A stretch of 64,000 nt of DNA from Belnapia moabensis DSM 16746. Lineage in GTDB: Bacteria > Pseudomonadota > Alphaproteobacteria > Acetobacterales > Acetobacteraceae. The stretch spans positions 34,016 to 98,015 of the forward strand of contig NZ_JQKB01000018.1 of NCBI RefSeq assembly GCF_000745835.1, in the 5' to 3' direction. The notes beneath the pieces are model-generated. The model worked only from the letters and a program-made list of their open reading frames with translations, ran no database searches and had not been told where the DNA came from. Shown here piece by piece: positions 14,708 to 23,750 of the stretch (the first letter of the stretch is position 1; each line of letters starts with the position of its first letter). Position numbers and translations under genes: made by a program.

Positions 14708-16879
14708 GTGTCGCGCATGGTCCACAGAGAGGTCTGGACATCGCTGGTTTCCAAGACCGTGCTATGTATCCTTCAAGTATCGCCTGGTATTGCCACGGTG
14801 CTTCTGGCCGGGGCAGCCGCTGCGCAAGAGCAGCCGGCGCCGCTCGCTATCGAGCTACCCCAGCTCAACGTGACCGGCACGGGCGAGAGCGCCTTTGGTC
14901 CAATCCAAGGATATCGCACCACACGTTCTTCGACCGCGACGCGGACCGACACGCCGATCCGCGATGTGCCCCAGGGCATCACCGTCCTGCCACGCGAGTT
15001 GCTCGACGATCAGCGCATCACCTCCCTCCTCGAGGCCGTGCGGCTCAGCCCGAGCGTGAATGGCGGTGACGGTTATTTCGCCAATTTCTTCGTCCGCGGC
15101 TTCGAGGCAACACAGCTTCTGAATGGCGCACCTCGCCCCTTCGGCATCGTCAGCAACCGCCTCGGGAACGAGCTCGTCAATGTCGAGCGGATCGAGATCC
15201 TCAAGGGACCGTCCTCGATCCTGTATGGCACGGTTGCGCCAGGCGGGGTGATCAACCGGGTAACCCGCCGGCCGCTGCTCGACGGGCCGCATCACAGCCT
15301 GACCGGGCAGGTGCGCAGCGATGGGCTCTACCGCACCGAGTTCGACACTACCGGCCCGATAGGCTCCGAACGCAGCTTCGGCTACCGGATCACCGGCGCC
15401 ATCGAGGCAGGCCGGACCTACCGCGACCTTTCGGAGGGCGAGCGGTACTTCATCGCCCCGTCCTTCTCCTGGCAGCCAAGCGCCGCTACGCGTGTCTTCG
15501 CGGATTTCTCGGCTGGATACGACAATCGCTTACTGGACCGCGGTTTGCCCCTTGATCCAATCCGCCGGCGCATCCCGCGGGTGTCACGCGACCGCAGCTA
15601 CCAGGAGCCGAGCGACCGCAGTCGCTTCGAGGAATACTCCGCCCAGCTTCGGGTGGAACACGACTTCACCAGCCAGCTCAGCGGTCAGCTCCGCCTCGAC
15701 TGGGGCCGCTCTAGGGAAGAGCGGAACGGACTGCACCAGCTTGGCAATGTCGGCGCCAACGGGCGCACAGTTGCACGGACCTACTCCCTGCTCGACAGCC
15801 GGACGGACTCCTATGGTGTGGACGGTTTCCTCGCCTGGCGGTTCGAGACAGGGCCGGTCGCGCATCGCCTGGTAGTGGGAGCGGATGCGCGCACTGTTCG
15901 CGGCAATCCCTTCATCAATACCTTCTTCACGGCGTCGCCAATCGACCTGCTCGCCCCGGTCTACGGAAATGTCGCGCCCCCCCGCGCGACCAGCGCCTTC
16001 GCCACGGATTACGAGACCCGCAGCTACGGGCTCTATGCGCAGGACCAGCTCTCGCTGTTCAATGACCGGCTGATGCTCCTGCTGGGCGCACGCTTCGACA
16101 ACTACGACATCGAGGCCTTGGAATCGGCCGACATTCTCGTCTCTCCGGCCATTTCCCGCCGCGACCGTGCAAGCCGGATCTCGCCGCAGTTCGGCCTTGT
16201 CTACAAGCCGCTCCCCGAAGTCTCGCTCTATGCCAGCTACAGCGAGTCCTTCCGCGCCCCTACCGGATCCAGCAGTCTTGGACCTGGCCTCTTCCCACGA
16301 CCTGAAGCCGGGGAGCAGATGGAAGCCGGTGTAAAGGCCGACCTACTGGAGGACCGGCTTTCCGCGACCCTCGCCGTATTCCAGATCACCAAGCAGAACA
16401 TCGTCACCGCGAACCCGGCCGACCCCAATTTCTCCATCCAGGTCGGCGAGGCGCGAAGCCGCGGCGTGGAATTCGAACTGAATGGCCGGCTGGCGCCGGG
16501 CTGGAACGTCTTCGGAGGCGTCGCCTGGACCGATGCGGAGGTCACGAGCGACACGCGGCTGCGCACCGGCGCCCGCCTGCCCGAAGTTCCTCGCTTCGCG
16601 GCCAACCTTTGGAGCAGCTACGAATTCGCTCTGCGTGACGAACGCCAGCGCCTCGGCCTCGGCGGCGGCGTGTTCCATCGCGGCAACCGGTATTTTGATG
16701 CGGCCAACATCTACGCGCAAGGCGACTACACTCTGTTTAACTTGGCAGCCTGGTGGCGCTTCGGACCCGTCCTTGCTTCGTTCAACCTGAACAACCTGCT
16801 CAACGAGTACTACATCAGCGAACGAACGGTGCCCGGCGCGGGCCGGACCCTGATTGGCCGGGTGACGGTGTCCTTCTGA
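14708..16879 (+). CDS. TonB-dependent siderophore receptor
   Basis: The outer-membrane receptor takes up ferric siderophores using TonB energy. A signal peptide (ending AGAAAAQEQ) is followed by a plug domain: DVPQGITVLPRELLDDQ, SPSVNGGDGYFANFFVRGFE, then VERIEILKGPSSILYG with the classical GP..ILYG motif. The 22-strand barrel fills the rest, with SYSESFRAPTG and the terminal Phe (RVTVSF) needed for assembly. The plug pattern fits the FhuA/FpvA siderophore group. The start is placed at GTG 14708 because AGGAA lies 7 nt upstream, giving 723 aa; the ATG at 14675 has no ribosome site. The stop overlaps the start of the PepSY gene (TGATG). Confidence 0.9.
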   Translation: MSRMVHREVWTSLVSKTVLCILQVSPGIATVLLAGAAAAQEQPAPLAIELPQLNVTGTGESAFGPIQGYRTTRSSTATRTDTPIRDVPQGITVLPRELLDDQRITSLLEAVRLSPSVNGGDGYFANFFVRGFEATQLLNGAPRPFGIVSNRLGNELVNVERIEILKGPSSILYGTVAPGGVINRVTRRPLLDGPHHSLTGQVRSDGLYRTEFDTTGPIGSERSFGYRITGAIEAGRTYRDLSEGERYFIAPSFSWQPSAATRVFADFSAGYDNRLLDRGLPLDPIRRRIPRVSRDRSYQEPSDRSRFEEYSAQLRVEHDFTSQLSGQLRLDWGRSREERNGLHQLGNVGANGRTVARTYSLLDSRTDSYGVDGFLAWRFETGPVAHRLVVGADARTVRGNPFINTFFTASPIDLLAPVYGNVAPPRATSAFATDYETRSYGLYAQDQLSLFNDRLMLLLGARFDNYDIEALESADILVSPAISRRDRASRISPQFGLVYKPLPEVSLYASYSESFRAPTGSSSLGPGLFPRPEAGEQMEAGVKADLLEDRLSATLAVFQITKQNIVTANPADPNFSIQVGEARSRGVEFELNGRLAPGWNVFGGVAWTDAEVTSDTRLRTGARLPEVPRFAANLWSSYEFALRDERQRLGLGGGVFHRGNRYFDAANIYAQGDYTLFNLAAWWRFGPVLASFNLNNLLNEYYISERTVPGAGRTLIGRVTVSF

Positions 16880-18423
16880 TGGATGGCGGCAACCGCTTGC
16901 CGTCGGCCTCCGGGACGCGTCGGGGCGGCGGCCGTGCGCGCATCTGGTTCCTGGTTCATTCCTGGCTCGGTTTCAAGCTCAGTCTCGTGCTGGGGGTGAT
17001 CTGCCTGAGCGGCAGCCTCGCTTCCGTCTCGCATGAGATCGACTGGCTGCTGACACCGACGCTCCGCTCGAGCGCGCCGCCATCGGCACCGATGGCTTGG
17101 GGGGCGGCAGGGGACGCGTTGGCCGAAGCATACCCCGGGGCCAGGATCGACACCGTTCGCGTCCCGGAGGGGCCGGGCTTCGCGGCCACGGCCATTGTCA
17201 CCCTGCCCGATGGCCGCCAGCGGATCGCGCATCTCGATCCCTCGACCGGCCGTGTGCAGGGCGACGCCAGCCGGCAGACCGTGCAGCGCTTTCTGCGGGA
17301 TCTGCATATGTGGCTGTTTATCACCAACAGTTGGGGGCTGGTGACCGTCTCGGCCTTTTCAATTCCGCTATTGGCCTCGCTGGTGACTGGGCTGGTTGTC
17401 TACAAACGCTTCTGGCGCGGCTTTTTCCGACTGCGCCTGCGGGCAGGACCACGGGTGCTGGTGGGGGACCTGCACCGGCTGATCGGGCTTTGGTCGCTCT
17501 GGTTCGTCGTTGTCATCGGCGTGACGGGCGTCTGGTACCTGGTCGAAGTGATCGGATACATGAACGGCCATCGCTTCGATCGTCCGGTGCCGGCCGCGCC
17601 CGGACAGAATCTCGCCGATCTCGGTGCTGCACCTCAGCCGCTTGGCCTGGGCGGGGTCACACGACTTGCGCGCATCGCCTATCCTGAACTCCGGATCGTC
17701 GCGGTCATTCCCGCCCGCTCCGCACGGGAACCGGTCGTGGTCTGGGGCTAGGACGCAGCCTGGCTCGTGCGGGAGCGCGCTAGTGCCGTGCGCCTGCATC
17801 CGGTGACCGGGGCCGTGCTCGACATCCAGCGCGGTGAGGCACTCACGCCCATGCAACGCGTCGTGGAAACTGCCGACCCGCTGCATTTCGGCAATTTCGG
17901 CGGGCTGCCGATCAAGCTGCTCTACCTCGTCTTCGGCCTGGGCCTCACGGGCCTCATCGTCAGCGGCGGCTGCCTCACGCTGCGGCGAGGCATAAGGCTG
18001 CGGCAAGTAGCCGGTCAGTCCAGGACGGATGGTTGGCGCCTGGGGCGGTGGCGCTGGGCGAACCTCGCTTTGCTTGGCACCGCGACGGCGCTGGCACCGG
18101 CTGCGCTGTCCGCTTGGGAGGATGGAGGCACGCCGCGCGACTTCGGCACCCGCGACCTTGGTCCCTATCGGGTGACGCTGCTTTGGCAGGAAAACGGCCC
18201 GGCGGCCCGGCGGGGCCTGCATCTACGCCTCGACTGCGGCGGGTGCCTTGCCAATCCTCGTGCGGCCTGGCTGCGGACGGAGGGGGAACCCGATCTGCCC
18301 ATCCGTCTCGCAAGTAGCCTGGGCAACTCGCCGGTCGCACAGTATGGGCCCGGCCGGGAACTCTCGATCGAGATGGAGGCATGGGATGGAATGCGCGCCA
18401 CAGCACGATGGGTGACCAATTAA
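16879..18423 (+). pseudogene. PepSY-associated membrane protein interrupted by an in-frame amber codon
   Basis: Translation starting at 16879, overlapping the receptor stop, gives a PepSY-TM protein: first span FLVHSWLGFKLSLVLGVICL, periplasmic PepSY region (VRVPEGPGF, LPDGRQRIAHLDPSTG), spans around LLASLVTGLVVYKRFWRG and LWFVVVIGVTGVWYLV. At 17749-17751 a TAG follows VVVWG. The same frame then continues for 224 codons without another stop (DAAWLVRERASAVRLHPVTG, a fourth span LLYLVFGLGLTGLIV, and a C-terminal soluble domain) to 18423. A single CAG-to-TAG change would explain it. Relatives reduce or process ferric siderophores in the inner membrane beside the receptor. The 290-aa front part may still be made. 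Confidence 0.8.
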
Positions 18424-18695
18424 CGGCTGCTCCGTTCCGTTTTCATTGCGAGGCATGCCATGGGCCGTGGGTGCCTCGTATAGTCGGCAAATCAAGCAGC
18501 ACTCGGCTGCAATGCCGGTTGAGCCTGTTGATGGCCACCGGCCGGGCGAGCCTCTGATGCTGATGACTGGGGGTGACCCACATCATGCGCGCCTTATCGC
18601 ATGTGTGGATGTCCCTTGCGGATCAAGGCGGATCTGCGGCGTTGGCGCCGAGAGCACGGGTGCGGTGATGTGTCCGGCCCTACAGCCCTAGGCCC
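18424..18695. other. Intergenic stretch, nothing recognised
   Basis: No open frame here has a ribosome site or family resemblance. It separates the iron locus from the permease remnant and is likely decayed sequence. Confidence 0.35.
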
Positions 18696-18908
18696 TGGCA
18701 GATGCCCTCCCCCGTCCTGTTGCCGCAAATAATCCAGATCGTCGTCTCGCCAATGGCCAGCCACAGATCACGCTTCTCAAGACCACTCCTCCAACACCTT
18801 CCGCTACCTGGAGCCATTGAGCGTCGCCGGCGTACTCTTCCTCCTCTACGATCTCCTGATCGCCTTCTCGATGCAGCGGCACGGATGCATCGGGTCCAGG
18901 CGTGTTGA
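18696..18908 (+). pseudogene. Remnant of a polar amino-acid ABC permease (HisM/GlnP type)
   Basis: Three short pieces match the C-terminal third of this permease family in the right order but in different frames: VLLPQIIQIVVSPM (usually LLPQALRIALPPL), then NGQPQITLLKTT (usually ITLLKDTSL), then NTFRYLEPLSVAGVLFLLYD (the final span). The segment between LLKTT and NTFR, which normally holds about 25-30 residues, is deleted. No start is present. It lies directly upstream of the hydantoinase operon, so an uptake system once preceding that operon may have been lost. Confidence 0.5.
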
Positions 18909-18930
18909 GACGGCCGCCAAGGGGAATCGG

Positions 18931-20958
18931 ATGGATATCGGCATCGACATTGGCGGAACCTTCACGGACGCGGTGCTGCGCAGCGGGGACGGGTCGATGC
19001 GCTCCCTCAAGGTGCCGAGCACGCCGGACGATCCCGCCCGCGCCGTGGGCCACGCGCTGGAGCGGCTGCTGGGGGCGGCTGAGGCCGCAGGCGTGCGCCG
19101 CTTCCTGCACGGCACCACGGTGGCCACCAACGCCATCCTGGAAGGCACGGCATCGCCGGTCGGGATCATCACCACGGCCGGCTTCGCCGACGTGATCGAG
19201 CTCGGACGGACCAATCGCGCCTCCAACTACGACCTGCTGATCCGCCCGCAGACGCCGGTGGCGCTGGTGCCGCCGGAGCGCCGGATGGAGGTGGTCGAGC
19301 GGATCGGCGCCGACGGCACGGTGTGGGAGCCGCTGGACGAGGCGGGCGTCGCCGAGGCGGCCCGCGCGCTGGAGGCGGGGGGCGCGAAGGCGGTCGCGAT
19401 CTGCTTTCTCTTCGCCTTCATCGATCCCACCCACGAGCGGCGCGCGCGGGAGATCGTGCTGGCGACCTGCCCGGGCCTCGCCGTCTCGCTTTCCTCCGAG
19501 GTCGATCCGGCGCCGCGCGAGTACGAGCGGAGCTGCGCCACCGCCTTCGACGCTGCGCTGAAGCCCGTGATGAGCAGCTATCTCGGCCGGATCGAGGCCA
19601 TCCTGCGCGATGCCGGCATCGGCGTGCCGATGGGGGTCATGCACTCGCGCGGCGGGCTGCTGGGCGCGGCGGCAGCGCGGCGCCGGCCCATCCGCCTCAC
19701 CCTCTCCGGCCCCTCGGCGGCGGCGATCGGCGCCGCCGCCCTGCTGCGCGAGGCCGGCTTCCTGGACGGCGTCTCCATCGACGTCGGCGGCACCAGCGCG
19801 GACGTGGCGGTGATCCGCGGCGGCGCGCCGGCGCTGCGGGTGGATGGGATGATCGGCACCTTCCCCGTGCGCGTACCCACCGCCGACGTGCTGGCGGTCG
19901 CGGCCGGCGGCGGCTCCATCGCCTGGATCGACGACGCGGGCGGGCTGCGCGTCGGGCCGCGCTCGGCCGGCGCCGATCCCGGCCCGGCCTGCTACCGGCG
20001 CGGCGGGACACGCCCGACGGTGCTGGACGCCTCCGTCGTGCTCGGGCTGGTCGATCCCGCGCGTTTCGCGGCTGGGCAGCTGGCGCTGGACTCGGCGGCG
20101 GCGGCGGCGGCGATCGAGCGGGAGGTGGCCGGCCCCCTGGGCCTCGGCGTGCGGGAGGCGGCGGTGGCCATCCATCGCGTGATCAACGCCACCATGGCGG
20201 AGGCGGTACGCGCCGTGACGGTGGCGCGCGGCGTGGACCCGCGGGAGCTGCCGCTGGTGCCGGCGGGCGGCGGCGGCGGCCTGCACGCCCACGCCATCGC
20301 CGACGACCTCGGCCAGACGCGGATCGTCGTCCCCGCCGCGCCGGGCGTGCTGGCCGCGATGGGCCTGCTGGACGCGCCCCTGGAGCACGACGCCGCCCGC
20401 GGCTTCGGCCGCGTGCTGGACGAGATTCCGACCGCGGATCTGCGCGCCACCATCGACGCGCTGGCGGACGAGACTCGCACGGCCATGGCGGCCGAAGGCG
20501 CCGACGTGGCGGCCGCCGAGATGGCCCTGACCGCGAGCGCCAGCTATGTCGGCCAGGGGCACAGCCTGGAGGTGCCCTTTCCTACGGAGGCCCCCGACCC
20601 GGCCGGCGCGATCCGCCGGGGCTTCATCGACCTGCACCGCGCCACCTTTGGCCACGCGCGGGAGGCGCCGGTGCGGCTCGTCTCGCTGCGCGCCGTGCTG
20701 CGGCTGCGGAGCGAGCCGCTGGCGCTCCGCCCCGTCGCGGCCACGAACGCTGCCCGCACGGCGCGCGAGGCGGTGCTGGAGAGCGTGGCACAGACCATCT
20801 CGGTGGTGCCGCGCGGCGCCCTCGCGCCCGGCGAGATCCTGCCAGGCCCCGCCATCGTGGAGCAGGACGACACGACGCTGGTGGTGCCGGCGGGCTGGCG
20901 CGTCACGACGCATCCGGCGCACCTTCTGATGGAACGAGTGGCAGGGAGGCGCGCATGA
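18931..20958 (+). CDS. Hydantoinase A / 5-oxoprolinase family subunit
   Basis: The 675-aa protein begins MDIGIDIGGTFTDAVL, the ASKHA-type phosphate-binding motif of hydantoinase/oxoprolinase A subunits, followed by FLHGTTVATNAILEG and GFADVIELGR. The central ATPase part has SIDVGGTSADVAV and VPTADVLAVAAGGGSI. The C-terminal part includes VPAGGGGGLHAHAIADDLG. Paired with the B subunit it hydrolyses N-methylhydantoin, 5-oxoproline, acetone-type or related cyclic amides with ATP. The ATG at 18931 follows AAGGGGA, and the longer frame upstream is the tail of a dead permease. It overlaps the B gene (ATGA). Substrate class is open. Confidence 0.9.
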   Translation: MDIGIDIGGTFTDAVLRSGDGSMRSLKVPSTPDDPARAVGHALERLLGAAEAAGVRRFLHGTTVATNAILEGTASPVGIITTAGFADVIELGRTNRASNYDLLIRPQTPVALVPPERRMEVVERIGADGTVWEPLDEAGVAEAARALEAGGAKAVAICFLFAFIDPTHERRAREIVLATCPGLAVSLSSEVDPAPREYERSCATAFDAALKPVMSSYLGRIEAILRDAGIGVPMGVMHSRGGLLGAAAARRRPIRLTLSGPSAAAIGAAALLREAGFLDGVSIDVGGTSADVAVIRGGAPALRVDGMIGTFPVRVPTADVLAVAAGGGSIAWIDDAGGLRVGPRSAGADPGPACYRRGGTRPTVLDASVVLGLVDPARFAAGQLALDSAAAAAAIEREVAGPLGLGVREAAVAIHRVINATMAEAVRAVTVARGVDPRELPLVPAGGGGGLHAHAIADDLGQTRIVVPAAPGVLAAMGLLDAPLEHDAARGFGRVLDEIPTADLRATIDALADETRTAMAAEGADVAAAEMALTASASYVGQGHSLEVPFPTEAPDPAGAIRRGFIDLHRATFGHAREAPVRLVSLRAVLRLRSEPLALRPVAATNAARTAREAVLESVAQTISVVPRGALAPGEILPGPAIVEQDDTTLVVPAGWRVTTHPAHLLMERVAGRRA

Positions 20959-22541
20959 ACGCCGAACGCCTGGATCCGGCCACGGTCGAGATCGTACGTC
21001 GCCGCCTGGAGGCGATCGCGGACGAGATGCAGGGAGTGATGCTGCGCTCCGCCGTCTCGCCGATCGTGCGGGAGGCGAATGATGCCTCAGCCAGCCTGTT
21101 CCTACCGGACGGCACGCTGATCGCGCAGTCCAACTCCCTGCCGCTGCTGCTCGGCTGCCTGATGCCGGCCGTGAACCGGATGCTGCGGGAATTCCCGGTG
21201 GAGACGATGCGGCCGGGCGACGCGTACCTCATGAACGACCCCTATGACGGGGGCACGCACATCCCCGACGTCTCGCTGATGGTGCCGGCCTTCGCGGAGG
21301 GGCGGGTGATCGCGCTGGCGGCGGCCATCGTGCATCACCAGGACATGGGCGGCATGACGCCGGGCTCGCTGCCCACCGCGTCCACCGAGATCTACCAGGA
21401 GGGGCTGCGCCTGCCGCCGCTCCGCTTGGCGCGGGAGGGGGTGGCGGACCCGCAGATCCTGCGCATCATCGCCCTCAACACCCGCACCCCCGACGCCTTC
21501 GCCTGGGACCTGGAGGCGCAGGCGGCCTGCTGCCGCGGCGGCGCGGCGCGGATGGAGGAGCTGGCCGCCCGCCACGGCGCCGCTCCGCTCGCTGCCATGA
21601 TGGCGGAGCTGGTCCGGCGCGCCGAGATGGCGACGCGCGCCGCCATCCGCGCCATCCCCGACGGGTCCTGGACCTACGAGGACGCGCTCGACAACGACGG
21701 CGTGGAACTCGACCGCGCGGTGCCCATCCGGGTGCGCGTGACGGTCTCGGGCGAAGCCATGACCTTCGACTTCACGGGCTCCGCCCCGCAGGTGCGCGGG
21801 CCGGTGAACGCAGCTCCGGCCGGCGTGATGGCCGGGTGCTTCTTCGCGCTGCGCGCCGTGACCGGTCCGGACATCCCGAACAACGGCGGCTGCGCCCGCC
21901 CGCTGACGGTGGTGCTGCCCGAGGGCAGCGTGCTGAACCCGCGCCTGCCGGCGCCGCTGAACGCGCGCACGGGCACCGTGAAGCTGGCGACGAACGCCAT
22001 CCTCGGCGCCCTGGCCCAGGCGCTGCCGGAGCGCATCCCGGCGGCGAATGCCGGCTGCTCCACCATCATGGCGCTTTCCGGCCGGCACGCGGACGGCAGC
22101 ACCTGGGTGGTGACGGAATCCATGGCGAGCGCGGCGGGCGCCTCCGCACACGGGCCGGGCGTCAGCGGCATCTCCACCGACATCAGCAACACGATGAACA
22201 TGCCGGCGGAGGCGATGGAGACGGACGCGCCGGTGCGCGTGCACCACTACCGCGTCCGGCGCGGCTCGGGCGGCACGGGGCGGCACGCGGGCGGCTGCGG
22301 CATCAGCCGGGAGTACGAGGTGCTGCGCGGCCCGCTCACCCTCACCTTTCGCGGCGAGCGCCACTACCACGCCGCGCGCGGCGCCGCGGGCGGCGGCGAC
22401 GGCCTGCCCGCGGAGGCCTGGGTGATCCGCGCGGACGGGCGCCGGGAGGGGGTCCGCTCCAAGCTGACCACTGTGCTGCAAACGGGCGACCGGCTGCTGA
22501 TGGGCACGGCCGGGGCCGGGGGCTGGGGAGACGCTGCATGA
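20955..22541 (+). CDS. Hydantoinase B / 5-oxoprolinase family subunit
   Basis: The 528-aa product shows the HyuB pattern: LDPATVEIVRRRLEAIADEM at the start, RSAVSPIVREANDASASLF, MRPGDAYLMNDPYDGGTHIP at about 85-104, VHHQDMGGMTPGS (candidate metal site histidines), NAAPAGVMAGCFFALRA and the C-terminal RRGSGGTGRHAGG. It works with HyuA as a heteromer in ATP-dependent ring opening. Its start overlaps the hyuA stop and its stop overlaps the Bug gene start, so all three genes are translationally coupled. Confidence 0.92.
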   Translation: MNAERLDPATVEIVRRRLEAIADEMQGVMLRSAVSPIVREANDASASLFLPDGTLIAQSNSLPLLLGCLMPAVNRMLREFPVETMRPGDAYLMNDPYDGGTHIPDVSLMVPAFAEGRVIALAAAIVHHQDMGGMTPGSLPTASTEIYQEGLRLPPLRLAREGVADPQILRIIALNTRTPDAFAWDLEAQAACCRGGAARMEELAARHGAAPLAAMMAELVRRAEMATRAAIRAIPDGSWTYEDALDNDGVELDRAVPIRVRVTVSGEAMTFDFTGSAPQVRGPVNAAPAGVMAGCFFALRAVTGPDIPNNGGCARPLTVVLPEGSVLNPRLPAPLNARTGTVKLATNAILGALAQALPERIPAANAGCSTIMALSGRHADGSTWVVTESMASAAGASAHGPGVSGISTDISNTMNMPAEAMETDAPVRVHHYRVRRGSGGTGRHAGGCGISREYEVLRGPLTLTFRGERHYHAARGAAGGGDGLPAEAWVIRADGRREGVRSKLTTVLQTGDRLLMGTAGAGGWGDAA

Positions 22542-23500
22542 AGAGACGCCATCTCGGGACGCTGCTCCTCGCCGCGGCGGCCAAGCCGGATCGCGCGGCG
22601 GCGCAGGGCGCTGGACGCCCCCTCCGCATCCAGGTCGGCTACGCCAGCGGCAGCTTCGACGCGACGGGCCGCATCGTGGCGGACGGGCTGCGCGAGCGCC
22701 TGGGCGTCAACGCGGTGGTGGAGAACCGCACGGGTGCGGGCGGCGCCATCGCCTCCGACTATGTGGCCAAGGCGCCGGCGGACGGCTCGGTGATCCTCAT
22801 CGGCGGCGCCGGCACCCACGGCGTCACCCCGGCGGTGCGCAAGACCCTGCCCTTCGACGCCGCGCGCGACTTCACCGCCATCGCGCGCGTGGCCGAGTTC
22901 CCCAACGCCATGGTGGTCTCGGCCGCAATGCCCGTCCGCACCGTTCAGGACTTCGTCGCCTGGGCGCGCCGCTCCGGGGGCTTTAATTTCGGCTCCTCCG
23001 GCACCGGCACCTCCATCCACCTGACGGGAGAGCTGTTCCGGCTGCGGACGGGGCTGGAGATGACGCACGTCCCCTACCGTGGCAGCCCGGCGGCCGTGCT
23101 GGACCTGCAAGCCGGGCGGATCGCGGTGATCTTCGACAACCTGCCCAACGTGTTCGGCGGCATCCAGGCCGGCACGCTGCGGGCGCTCGCCGTCACCTCG
23201 GCGGAGCGCGTGCCGACCCTTCCGGAGGTGCCGACCATGGCGGAGGCGGGGATGGCGGACTTCGTCGTCTCCAGTTGGGTCGGCGTCTACGGCCCGGCGC
23301 GGATGGAGGCGGCGACGGTACGCCAGCTCTCGGACGCCGTCGTGGACACGGTCCGCACCGAGCCGGGCCGCACGCGGATCGCCAATCTCGGCGGCACCCC
23401 CTCCCCCGCAGGCCCAGCCGAGTTCGACGCCATGTGGCGCGCCGACATGCGCCGCTGGGCCGAGGTGGTCCGTGCTGCAGGGATCGAAGTGGACGACTGA
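22538..23500 (+). CDS. Bug/TctC-family substrate-binding protein (hydantoinase operon)
   Basis: This 320-aa Bug protein has a signal peptide (MKRRHLGTLLLAAAAKP to AAAQG), IQVGYASGSFDATGRIVADG in place of the usual PFPPGG motif, AVVENRTGAGGAIAS, FNFGSSGTGTSIHLTGEL and the closing GTPSPAGPAEFDAMW. The first ligand loop (GYASGSFDATG) is unusual for the family, where a PGG turn is expected. It is coupled to hyuB by an ATGA overlap, so it probably captures the substrate of the hydantoinase. No TctAB membrane genes are nearby. Confidence 0.9.
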   Translation: MKRRHLGTLLLAAAAKPDRAAAQGAGRPLRIQVGYASGSFDATGRIVADGLRERLGVNAVVENRTGAGGAIASDYVAKAPADGSVILIGGAGTHGVTPAVRKTLPFDAARDFTAIARVAEFPNAMVVSAAMPVRTVQDFVAWARRSGGFNFGSSGTGTSIHLTGELFRLRTGLEMTHVPYRGSPAAVLDLQAGRIAVIFDNLPNVFGGIQAGTLRALAVTSAERVPTLPEVPTMAEAGMADFVVSSWVGVYGPARMEAATVRQLSDAVVDTVRTEPGRTRIANLGGTPSPAGPAEFDAMWRADMRRWAEVVRAAGIEVDD

Positions 23501-23750
23501 GGGCCACGCCTCATCACTTGCCTGAAGGTCGGCCTCATGGCCAACCACGCCGGCGACTGGCGCCGCCTCGCCGATGCGATTTTCCCTTCGGTCGGGCTGC
23601 GGCGCCTGCATCGGGATCAGCAGGTACCGCAGCGGCTTGGATCGTGACGGAAGGCAATCGCCGCCAGAGCTCATAGCGGCTGCGGGCTTCGCATCACATC
23701 TCGCTGGCGCGCCGGTCCTGGAACATCTAAAGAACTAACCCAGCGCCGCC

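Noticed and set aside
17749..17751. Pyrrolysine or programmed recoding at the amber codon
   Set aside because: No pyrrolysine genes or recoding structure were noticed and the protein family does not use pyrrolysine; a point mutation is simpler.
18688..20922. 744-codon open frame on the minus strand
   Set aside because: It mirrors hydantoinase A, which has all expected motifs. The translation is low-complexity and has no recognised domain.
19323..20954. Long N-terminal extension of the hydantoinase B frame
   Set aside because: This part is a shifted reading of hydantoinase A. The real start is the ATG at 20955 that overlaps the A stop.
23501..23750. Small plus-strand frame MANHAGDWRRLADAIF before topoisomerase III
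   Set aside because: It is short, has no ribosome site and no recognisable family; it was not called.
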